Source: a virus. From it: a DNA stretch of 64,000 nucleotides. Location of the stretch: IMG/VR virus record IMGVR_UViG_3300018080_008188, positions 1 through 64,000 of that record. One strand, given 5' to 3'. Under the pieces are notes generated by a model. It had not been told where the DNA came from. It did no database searches and worked only from the letters and a program-made list of their open reading frames with translations. This document shows positions 17,441 through 25,700 of this stretch, in pieces. The number at the start of each line of letters is the position of its first letter. Position 1 is the stretch's first letter. The position numbers and the translations under genes were made by a program.

Positions 17441-18568
17441 ATGAGCCTTGAAGGCCGGCTTGAGGCATTGCGTCCCGAGCTTGCTCGCGCGGCACAGAAA
17501 GTAGTCGACGAATGGCAGCAGGACGAGGAGGGGATCGACGAGGTTTTCGGCGGCGGCGGCGCGTGCGACGAAGTTTCGCGCGCCATGGTTGAAGTGGTGT
17601 ACGACCGCCTTAAGGGCGTCGATGCGACATACGGGTCCCAGCCTGGGAACGATCATGAATGGATCGTGGCATACGACGGCAGCGAAGCATGCGTTGTGGA
17701 CATACCCCCGGGCGTCTATGAAGTTGGCGGCGGGTATTCATGGAAGAAAATCGAAGGAGCCGAGATATCGCCCGGCGACATTGTGATAGAGCGCATCGAG
17801 GCGGACTTGGTCCGGGACTTGTTCAGCGAGGGAATGAAAATGAAAAAGACTCTGATTGCTCTTGCAGAGGAGCTTGAAAGACAGGGAGAGGAGAACAGCG
17901 GCCTTCTTGCGCGTGCGCTTGCCGGGGCAACAGAGGTCAATGTCGGTGCTGGGAGTGTTCCTGGCGTCGTTGATGCGGGTGGCAGAAAGAACACTTCCAA
18001 ACAGGCAAAGGGACCTTCGACATACGGAGAGCTTAGTCAGGAAGACCAGCAGTTTGTACACAGCATGTCGGAAAATCTCATAAACCTCGGCAAGGATAGG
18101 AAGGAGGCGTGGAAGTATGCTCTAAACTATGTGCTGCGCAAGGCGAAGAGCGAGCAGGCAAAGAAGGCTCCCAAGCCGGCGGCTAGCGGAACCTTGGCGG
18201 ACCAGAAGCTAGTATGGGAGTTCCCGCCCCCGGAAGTGATGAGGGACATGTACGGATTCATAGCTTGGGCGCTTCCGCAGGCAGACCCGAAATATACAGA
18301 AATGGGTCGCAAGGGTGAAGTAGCAGCAGCCAGACGGGCGCTATACACAATGCTGAAGGTCAAGGGACCGAAGGTCGCCAAGATCATACAGGCAAAATAC
18401 AACAGGGCGCAGATGGAAGGTGATCGCAGGGAGATGAGCAGGCTGCGTCGCTGGTGGAAAGCGCTGACGGGCGTATGGCACATGTCCCAGAACCTGATGC
18501 GCCAGCTGAACGAATACGAGAAGTCGCCCGGCTACACGGCTGCTCCGGGCTACGGGGAGACTGAATAG
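17441..18568 (+). CDS. putative cysteine-hydrolase-like protein with hairpin module
   Basis: This 375-residue protein starts one base after the previous stop, with GAGGA upstream. Residues 36-100 form a compact domain with GGACDEVS-type, DHEWIVAYD and VDIPPGVYEVGGGY motifs. Cys42, His72 and Asp87 occur in the order of a papain-like triad. I have the impression of a conserved small domain seen in bacterial and phage proteins but cannot name it. Residues about 133-165 carry the shared hairpin (LIALAEELERQGEENSGLLA). The C-terminal half (190-375) is helical and basic. The hydrolase idea rests only on the order of the three residues and needs structural comparison. Confidence 0.65.
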   Translation: MSLEGRLEALRPELARAAQKVVDEWQQDEEGIDEVFGGGGACDEVSRAMVEVVYDRLKGVDATYGSQPGNDHEWIVAYDGSEACVVDIPPGVYEVGGGYSWKKIEGAEISPGDIVIERIEADLVRDLFSEGMKMKKTLIALAEELERQGEENSGLLARALAGATEVNVGAGSVPGVVDAGGRKNTSKQAKGPSTYGELSQEDQQFVHSMSENLINLGKDRKEAWKYALNYVLRKAKSEQAKKAPKPAASGTLADQKLVWEFPPPEVMRDMYGFIAWALPQADPKYTEMGRKGEVAAARRALYTMLKVKGPKVAKIIQAKYNRAQMEGDRREMSRLRRWWKALTGVWHMSQNLMRQLNEYEKSPGYTAAPGYGETE

Positions 18569-18572
18569 TTCC

Positions 18573-20321
18573 ATGTCCGCGAACAACCGGAAGGTCGCCC
18601 ATGGGGTCGTAAAGGAGGCTCAGAGCCCCATGGACCCCGTAAAAAGAACGGCGGAATCCATCACAAAAATCATTAACTTTCTCCTGTTCCGCGTTCCGCA
18701 GAAGAACAAGAGGCGGTACCTGTCCAGGATCCGCGGAAAGATCATGCGGCTTCCGGCTGGGCAGATAGGTCTCAAGCAGATGCCGCCAAGCGCGTCAATA
18801 GGACAGTCCATAAGCCTTACGAGGAACATCCTTGCTGGTCTGAACCCGTTTTTCGTCCAGCAGGTTATCGACGAGGTCGGGCGTACCCTGGAAGGCGTCA
18901 GGGACGTACACTACCCGTCCCCGCCCACAATGCTTCCGCAGGTCGGGAAAGGGCGAAAGGGCAGGTCGTTCGAGCCCACAGCGTCCGAAAACCCGCCCCT
19001 TTGCAAACATGCGCAGAATGTCGTTGTTATGCCTTGGGACCCGGCCGTAAGAGCGGCTGTCGAGCGCATCAAAAGCAAGTATCCAGGTCTGCTCAGGCAG
19101 GTGAAGAAGATAACCGTATATCCTGGAAGCTCCGATCATCTCGGGCATGTGCAGTCGGGGCCCGGGAAGGACCCGCGCGAAATACACCTTTTCAAGGGAT
19201 CGATAGAAAACGCTATGAAGCGCGCCCTTAAGGGCGCTAAGCCAAGCCAGGCGGACTACAACGCAATGCTGGAAATGGCCATCGTCGAGGTGATAGGGCA
19301 CGAGGCAGGACATATCGGGGAGCACGAGCGGACTGAAGAGCAGATGATGGCGCAGCCGTTTCATGGCGAGCCGCAAGCGGAAGCCAAGAGCAGGGAGGCG
19401 CTGAAGCGGATATATCCCGAACTCAGGGCGGACGACGACGCTGCGTTTTTCAATGCGCGCGCATGCCGCAGGCGCGGTGTCGGTCGCATGCTTGGACATA
19501 TGTTCGACACGCTTGGTGCCCGCATCGGAGACGGATGCTTTCGGGAAAGGCTGGCAGAATGGCAAGCGGACCGCGGAATCGAACCCACCGGAAGGCTTGA
19601 CCGCCTAACGCTTGCGATGCTGAGGTCGCAGTTGGGGCACAGGAACTTCGACAGGTTTCCTAGGAATTTCGGCATGGTGTCGCAGCAGCCGCACTGCCTA
19701 TGCAGGGGAGGTCTGCCGGACAGCGAAGACCAGCTCAAAGCCTTGCGGGACGAACTCGGCATCAGGCGCATTGTGTCTTTGGACACAAGATTTCCGGAGC
19801 TTGCCGGCTGGTGCGCAAACCTAGGGCTGGAGCATGTTCCCCTTCCGTTTGAGCACGGGTCGCCGGCTGACGAGGGGTGGACCTTGATGGGACCCAGCGT
19901 TTCCGGTTTCCTGTCTGAGTCTCCGACATATGTACACTGTCTACACGGTGCCGACCGCACAGGTGGAATCGTTGCCAGGCATCGCACGGAATCCGGCTGG
20001 CCATGCGACCTTGCGTACCGCGAAGCAAAAGCGTACGGATTCAAGGATATGTTCGTGGACATGATCGACAGGTTCGTGGACACATGCTCATGCGACCCGG
20101 AATCGCATCGCCATCCTCCGCTTGACACATCGTACATAAGGAACGCGCTGAGAAAACAGACAAGAAACGAGCACATTGAGCAGAATCTGATAGAGCCAAC
20201 GCCAGCAGACCTGCAGTTTAACACTGAAAACCAGGGATACAGCAGCGGACCGGGATCGTTCATGAGCAATCCTTACGGCATACGGTCGATCCCCGTAGCC
20301 ACCGAAGGCGGCGGCAGATGA
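18573..20321 (+). CDS. fusion of metallopeptidase-like, peptidoglycan-binding-like and tyrosine-phosphatase domains
   Basis: This 582-residue protein combines three recognisable parts. Residues about 150-270 hold a zincin signature, GHEAGHIGEHE, with the HExxH at 243-247 and further acidic residues downstream. Residues about 325-355 (EWQADRGIEPTGRLDRLTL) resemble a peptidoglycan-binding repeat. Residues about 375-520 form a dual-specificity phosphatase: the signature HCLHGADRTG has Cys456 and Arg462 in the CX5R loop, with IRRIVSLDTR typical of the family upstream. The C-terminal 60 residues look unstructured. It starts five bases after the previous gene and overlaps the next by four. A cell-wall and signalling role on infection is an inference; the domain calls are by motif. 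Confidence 0.8.
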   Translation: MSANNRKVAHGVVKEAQSPMDPVKRTAESITKIINFLLFRVPQKNKRRYLSRIRGKIMRLPAGQIGLKQMPPSASIGQSISLTRNILAGLNPFFVQQVIDEVGRTLEGVRDVHYPSPPTMLPQVGKGRKGRSFEPTASENPPLCKHAQNVVVMPWDPAVRAAVERIKSKYPGLLRQVKKITVYPGSSDHLGHVQSGPGKDPREIHLFKGSIENAMKRALKGAKPSQADYNAMLEMAIVEVIGHEAGHIGEHERTEEQMMAQPFHGEPQAEAKSREALKRIYPELRADDDAAFFNARACRRRGVGRMLGHMFDTLGARIGDGCFRERLAEWQADRGIEPTGRLDRLTLAMLRSQLGHRNFDRFPRNFGMVSQQPHCLCRGGLPDSEDQLKALRDELGIRRIVSLDTRFPELAGWCANLGLEHVPLPFEHGSPADEGWTLMGPSVSGFLSESPTYVHCLHGADRTGGIVARHRTESGWPCDLAYREAKAYGFKDMFVDMIDRFVDTCSCDPESHRHPPLDTSYIRNALRKQTRNEHIEQNLIEPTPADLQFNTENQGYSSGPGSFMSNPYGIRSIPVATEGGGR

Positions 20322-20899
20322 CGGACAACATTGCGCCCCCGCTTGTCAGGCTTGCAAACGAGCTGGATGCTGCGGGAATGCCGGAGGAGGCCGATCGCGT
20401 AGATGCCATTCTGCGCCATGCGGCTTTGTGGGACAGGATTGGTAGAGCGCTGCGCCGGAAATACGACCGGCTGCGCACGCTGTTCGAGAAAAGCCGTTCA
20501 AAAACGGACGATGAAAAAAGGGAATACAGTGCCCCTGCGGGTAAGAGGCTGGACGACATGCTGCGCAAAAGGCTTGCCGGACCTGCCGAAAAGAGGCTTT
20601 ATGTATGGTTTTGTAACAGGTATGCCTCGTCGTGCGGACCGTGTAGGGCGAGACATGGCAGGATGCGCACGCTGGAGCAATGGCGCGCGAACGGGATGCC
20701 CGGACCGGGCGTGTGCGAAAAAGCAAAGTGCTCGTGCTCCCTGATCGGCATCGGACCCGGAGGAACGGTTCAGCAAACCGCTTCCGATCAGGACATTGCG
20801 GCGAATTCCATCGGCTTGCGGGACGACGGAAAGCTCGAAAACATGAACCAAGGGTTTTCTCTTGAGCCGTTCTTCAGCAATTACGGAGACATACAATAA
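20318..20899 (+). CDS. minor head (Mu gpF/SPP1 gp7-like) protein with hairpin module
   Basis: This is a 193-residue protein. Residues about 8-36 are a clean copy of the shared hairpin (LVRLANELDAAGMPEEADRV). The C-terminal half has a Cys-rich unit: CGPC, then RHGRMRTLEQW, then GMPGPGVCEKAKCSCSL. That order (CxxC, a G/RTLxxW stretch, PG, and a closing Cys cluster) is typical of the end of phage head morphogenesis proteins of the Mu gpF/SPP1 gp7 type, which sit inside the head near the portal. The protein is shorter than full family members, so it may be only the C-terminal domain joined to the local hairpin. It ends the block before candidate promoter copy 2. Confidence 0.65.
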   Translation: MTDNIAPPLVRLANELDAAGMPEEADRVDAILRHAALWDRIGRALRRKYDRLRTLFEKSRSKTDDEKREYSAPAGKRLDDMLRKRLAGPAEKRLYVWFCNRYASSCGPCRARHGRMRTLEQWRANGMPGPGVCEKAKCSCSLIGIGPGGTVQQTASDQDIAANSIGLRDDGKLENMNQGFSLEPFFSNYGDIQ

Positions 20900-20957
20900 C
20901 GCAACCGTCCGGCAGCCTTTGCGTCGGCATTTTGTGCCGCATATAGCTATTGATAAT

Positions 20958-20978
20958 CTATTAATAATTTACCATTCT
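20958..20978 (+). promoter_or_regulatory. candidate phage late promoter, copy 2
   Basis: The element reads CTATTAATAATTTACCATTC and matches the six-copy consensus. An incomplete copy (CTATTGATAAT) abuts it at 20947-20957, so two starts may exist. It lies in the 122-base gap before the gene at 21022. Confidence 0.6.
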
Positions 20979-20985
20979 TCCGAAG

Positions 20986-21007
20986 GGCCGCACGGCCGTT
21001 TTCTTTT
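20986..21007 (+). terminator. leader hairpin with T-rich tail (possible attenuator)
   Basis: A short GGCC-GCAC-GGCC hairpin is followed by a T-rich run (GTTTTCTTTT) directly downstream of candidate promoter copy 2 and upstream of the ribosome site GCGGAGGGG. The stem is only four pairs, so it may be a leader structure rather than a terminator. Confidence 0.3.
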
Positions 21008-21021
21008 CATGCGGAGGGGCG

Positions 21022-21639
21022 ATGAGCGGAGAAACAGCAGTAGTCAAATCGGCGCAGAACATTCCGCGTTCGCTTGAAATCTCCGAAGAAGAGAAGCAGG
21101 CGGCGCGCATGTCGCTTGAGGCGCTCCAGGCTTTCATGAAGAAGCTCGGGGAGGCGCAGCAGCACGACGAGCGCCTGTCCAATGTGCTCAAAAGGGTTCC
21201 GGAGGCTGTTCCGGACCAGATGTACGAAATACGGCATCTGCTGCACCAGTTTCAGAGCGAAGTCAGGTCGAACTACAGAAACCTGATACCCGAGTTTGGA
21301 AAGGCGCTCGACCTCATGAGTCCGCTTCTCAAGGACACGGAAACAGCTGAGATAAAGAATTCGCTTGTTGACACGATGCAGCGCATCTCTGACGCCGTCG
21401 AAACCTACATGGAGGAACTCGACGCTTTCTCGCCGGAGCAGGTGCAGAACCTGACTATGCTTGCCGGAAAGATAGCGCAGCTGGTAAACAGCATGGAAAC
21501 GCTGGTGGATGTCCAGTTGCGAGAGCATTTCAACAAAAATGTGCTGAGGCGCAGAAAGTCGATTGCTGAAATAAGGTTGGGAATCATGAAGCGCGCAAGG
21601 CTTATAAGGCTGTTTGGGGGCAATGATGGCGATCATTAA
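21022..21639 (+). CDS. helical protein of unknown function
   Basis: This 205-residue protein is predicted helical nearly throughout, with long amphipathic stretches (residues 25-65 and 75-175) and a basic C-terminus (KRARLIRL). It starts after GCGGAGGGG and is the first gene after candidate promoter copy 2. Nothing in it is catalytic and it has no membrane segment. A small structural or scaffold-like role is possible. It overlaps the zinc-ribbon gene by about 14 bases. Confidence 0.7.
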   Translation: MSGETAVVKSAQNIPRSLEISEEEKQAARMSLEALQAFMKKLGEAQQHDERLSNVLKRVPEAVPDQMYEIRHLLHQFQSEVRSNYRNLIPEFGKALDLMSPLLKDTETAEIKNSLVDTMQRISDAVETYMEELDAFSPEQVQNLTMLAGKIAQLVNSMETLVDVQLREHFNKNVLRRRKSIAEIRLGIMKRARLIRLFGGNDGDH

Positions 21640-21832
21640 GCGTTCTGAAGCGAAAATAGGCAGCGTCTTCCGTGACCGCGGAGAGGCGCTTGAGGAAGTA
21701 GCCGCGCGCAGCGTCTGCTGCGCAAAGTGCGGCAAGAAGCTGGATCCGGAGTCTCCGGGACCGCTTGTTCGGTGCGCCGCGTGCGGATTCATGACTCCGA
21801 GAATGCTGTCTGCCGAGGAGGGTCATGCCTGA
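21626..21832 (+). CDS. small zinc-ribbon protein
   Basis: The product is about 68 residues with a four-Cys ribbon: CAKCGKK then CAACGF. Two adjacent ATGs occur at 21623 and 21626; the second is better spaced from GGGGG. The gene overlaps both neighbours (14 bases before, 8 after), so it is coupled. It may be a nucleic-acid-binding accessory or simply travel with the zinc-knuckle HNH gene that follows. Confidence 0.65.
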   Translation: MAIIKRSEAKIGSVFRDRGEALEEVAARSVCCAKCGKKLDPESPGPLVRCAACGFMTPRMLSAEEGHA

Positions 21833-22781
21833 GCAGAGAAAATGCTCGGTATGCGGAAATGTCCCCAAAAGACCTTTTGCGGTAAGGAGCCCTGCGGTGT
21901 GCAGGGCGTGCTATTCGAAAAGCAGGCATAAAAAGGAAACCTGTTTTTGTTGCGGAAGGCTCTGGTGGGTGGCAAAGAGGCAGGATGGAAAGCCTATTTG
22001 CCGAAAATGCGCATGGAGACAGTATTCGAGGCCAACGGGCGTTTGCCTGTTGTGCGGAAAAGAAGCTGAGATCCACTCAAGAACATCAGATGGGCACCCA
22101 GTCTGCGGTCGATGTCATGCCAGACCGAAAGCAAAGTGCTCATCATGCGGACGGGTCAGGCGCATAAATTCCAGGAACAGCGGCAGGCCAATTTGCGCCA
22201 GCTGCTATGTGGCTCCGGAGGCCACCTGTGTAGAATGCGGACTTGTGAGACCAATACATGGCAACGGAAAGTGCGCTTCTTGCTATCGAACGCCCAAAGA
22301 GAAATGCGGCAAATGCGGCAAAATAAAAGCCGTACATGTGAGAAAGAAAGGCAAGCCGCTTTGTATTACATGCTATGACCCTCCGAAACGAGCCTGCTCG
22401 GCCTGCGGAAAAGTGAGAATGCTGAAGACCAGGGGCATATCGGAGCTTTGCCCAAGCTGCTACTGCAAGAGGCGAGAAGAGGCTGACCCTGCGCTGAAAG
22501 TGATAAGGCGGCTGAGAGTAAGGCTGCGCCACGCCTTTAGGTCATATTCCGAACACGGCAAGGTTAAAAAGTCGGATGAATACGGGATAGACTACAGGGC
22601 CATATGCGAGCATCTTGGTTCTTGTCCTGGGAAGTGGGGAGACTGGCACATAGACCATATCGTTCCGCTTAGTTTTTTCGACTTTGACGATCCAGAGCAA
22701 ATCAAGAAAGCGTTTGCTCCGGAAAATCACCGATGGGTTACCGCCGCAGAAAACCTGAAAAAAGGAGCGAAAATGCCATGA
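21825..22781 (+). CDS. HNH homing endonuclease with a tandem zinc-knuckle array
   Basis: The product has 318 residues. Residues 1-215 contain about seven successive CxxC...CxxC units (for example CSVCG, CFCCG, CLLCG, CSSCG, CVECG, CGKCG, CSACG), each about 30 residues long and each closed by a second CxxC such as CRKC or CASC. The C-terminal domain (about 235-318) is an HNH nuclease: WHIDHIVPLS, then the Asn-containing ENHRWVTAAENLKKG. This form, with a Cys-rich recognition part, suits a free-standing homing endonuclease cutting phage DNA. It sits between two virion genes, overlapping both (8 and 4 bases), and the overlap with the protease gene argues it is well settled. Confidence 0.85.
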   Translation: MPEQRKCSVCGNVPKRPFAVRSPAVCRACYSKSRHKKETCFCCGRLWWVAKRQDGKPICRKCAWRQYSRPTGVCLLCGKEAEIHSRTSDGHPVCGRCHARPKAKCSSCGRVRRINSRNSGRPICASCYVAPEATCVECGLVRPIHGNGKCASCYRTPKEKCGKCGKIKAVHVRKKGKPLCITCYDPPKRACSACGKVRMLKTRGISELCPSCYCKRREEADPALKVIRRLRVRLRHAFRSYSEHGKVKKSDEYGIDYRAICEHLGSCPGKWGDWHIDHIVPLSFFDFDDPEQIKKAFAPENHRWVTAAENLKKGAKMP

Positions 22782-25700
22782 CGATTGTGAAATTTGCGGA
22801 ATCGCAATTCACATCCGACCAGATTCATACTCCAGATATTGCGCTTGCCGACGATCTGGTTCGCAGCAGGTTTCTACACAAGGTGGCCGCCCTGAAGAAA
22901 GTGGCTCCAAAAGCCAATGATTTTGTATATTTTTCATGCGTAATGATGCACAGCGGCGAAGCCGCATTGGTCGACCAAGCTACGGGCGAGCCGAAGCTCG
23001 GAAGCAACGGAAAACCGCTGACTTCGGAATGGATTATTGACAAAAAAGGGTCATGGAAATGGAAATGTAGCGATCCCAATGTGTTGCCATACAAAAACAA
23101 TAACGGTGACATATTCCCCGAATCGGAACTGAAGAAAGCTTATCGCCTGTGGGTCGGAAGACCGCTTTGTAAGGACCATCAGAGCAGTTCCGTAGATGGC
23201 GTGCGCGGCCTGGTCGTCGACACATACTGGGACGACAAGTACAAGCGCGTCGTCGCGCTGTGCGCACTGGACAAGATAAACTATCCGGATCTTGCAAGGA
23301 AAGTTTCCACCGGTTATGCGACAAATGTGTCCATGGGTACTGCAGTCGGTAAGTCCATCTGCTTCGAATGCGGCAACATTGCGCGCACCGAAGCCGAATA
23401 CTGTCTCCATGTAAAGGGCAAGACGACTTACGGCGAGATCAACATCGACTTGTCGCCAATCGAGCTGAGCATTGTCGTGACTGGCGCCGATCCCGGCGCC
23501 AAGCTGCGCAGCGTGATCGCAAGCCTGAACAAGTATTCCAAGGAGAAGGTCAACCAGGTGGAGCAGCTCAGAACGGCCGGATGTGTTGTCCCTGGCGAGG
23601 TGGACAGGCTTGAGAACGAGATAGGGGAACTGAAGCGCCAGCTTTCGCTGGCCGGCTCTGCGATTTCAAAAAAGGCTCTCGACGACGAGAGCAGCACAAA
23701 GATAAGGAACCTCATGGCGGTCATCGACAGCCCGAACGCGTCCGCCGACGCGAAGTCGATGGCCAACAGGCAGCTGATCCAGGAGCTTTCGGAAGACATG
23801 TCGCCTGGAGAGCTTGCCGCCGGAGAGGCGGGCACACCGGCAGCGTCCGAAGCTGGACGGGCGCCGGCGGTTTCCGAAGCAAACACTCCCTACGGCATGG
23901 CGGGAAACTACGCCATGACGGGGGGAAGGGGCGATGCCACGCAGGACCCCCATTCCAGCGGGCCGGTGCCGCACTGGTCCCTTGACGGGCGAGAGTCGCG
24001 TCTCGCCGAAATGGGCTTGGGTGCCCAGGTTCTGGTTATCCAGAGCAGATTGGATGCCATGGAGAAGGCGTTGCATGACATGCCAGGGAGCATCCGAGCA
24101 ACCGCCAGCAGCAGGACAAACAAGGAGGAAAACAACATGTCCAAGCTTGAAGAGAGGGCTCGCGCCCGTCGCGCGCTGTTCGACAAGAAAGCGTACCACC
24201 AGGGAGGCGGCGGAGTCAACGACCCGCAGACCTATCCGGTCGATCCGACGAACGACCAGCTGAAGACCAAGGGAGACAAGCAGATGGATGGACAGGGCCT
24301 GGAGCCCGGGTCCGACGGACTGCATCCCGGATACCAGAGCTACGGTAACGAGCTGGAGCTGAAGAAAAAGCTGTCCCGCGCCGAGCTGGAGCAGCGCAGG
24401 CTGCGCCGCGAGGCTCTTCTGAGCCAGGGCGAGGATAAGTTTTTCTCCGACGGGAACAATGTGTACAAGCGCGATGTGAGCGGAAACGTAACGCAGCTCA
24501 AGGAGATTCCGAAGCCTGCCATGTCGGCGGACGACGATCACGATCCGGATGAGCCGGTCGATCCGGCCGACCTTCTGAGCCAGGCGTACTGGCAGGGTGG
24601 CGGCGGAGTCAATGAGCCGCAAACCTATCCTGTCGACCCCATGAATGACAGCCTCAAGACTGATGGCGACAAACAGATGGAGGGTCAGGGAATGGAGCCC
24701 GGCAACGACGGAGTCCATCCAGGCTACCAGAGCTACGGCAACGAGGAGGCTCTTCGCAAGCGCCTGCTTCGCGCCGATCTGCGCGCTGAGTTCATAAAGG
24801 TTTTCGCAAACCATGAAAAGTCCGATATCAACAAGCAGGCCAGCCGCTGGGACGTGTATGCCGACGGCGAGAAAGTCATGACCGTCAAGGGCGGAGAGGC
24901 CTACGACGGCGAGTTCCTGGGACAGTACTGGGATTTCTTCTCGTCCAAGGACTACGGCAGAAGGCTGATGGCCGAACTTCGAGACAAGGGGCTTAGCAAA
25001 GTGGCTTACGAGCTGACCGGTCGCATCGTGACGGCGCAGCCCCCGATTCCAGCGCCTCCGGCTCCCGAAGCCGCAGCGCCTCCGGCGCCTCCGCTTCCGG
25101 CCGAAGAGCCCGCGCTTTCCGAAGGCGAGGAGCCGGCTGACGCAGAAAAGACCAAGGACGAGGTGGATGATGCGCTAAAGAAAGTCGAAGAGGATCTTGC
25201 GCACCTGAAGAGCCTTTTGGGTTCAGAAGGCGTGGCAACCAAGGGAAAGGAGGAACTTCCTCCTATCGAGGAAACCGTCCCGGCAACCGCTTCGTCAGAA
25301 ATGCAAATTCGCGTAGCTGAGCTGATCGAGGGTCTCGACAACTCCGGCGACGAGCTGGCGCTCCTGTCCGAGACGCTTGGAAGGAAACTGCAGCCCAAGA
25401 GCGAGGAAGAGGTAGCAGCGCGCGACGAGTTGGTGCAAATTGCGCGTGAATCGCTGGACGCGTGCGGCGAGCTTCGCAAGGACGCCGCGCTCGTGCTTGA
25501 AGCTGCCAAGGAAGAAGAAGGCGACGACAAGAAAGAGAAGGAAGACGATAAAGATAAGGACCTGCCCCCATTCATGAAGAGGAAGAGGGGCAAAGGCAAG
25601 GAAGAGGAAAGCGAGAAGAAGGAAGACAAGAAGGATAAGAAAGAAGAGGAGAAGGAAGAGGATAAGAAAGAAGACGAGAAAGACGACAAGAAGGAAGACA

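Noticed and set aside
19361-20269. 302-codon minus-strand frame opposite the phosphatase domain
   Set aside because: The plus-strand frame carries phosphatase motifs; the reverse translation is Ser/Cys-rich without recognisable domains.
22733-22777. Earlier in-frame start for the prohead protease
   Set aside because: ATG 22778 has AAAGGAG at good spacing and the usual stop-start overlap, while the earlier codons lie inside the HNH domain's coding region.
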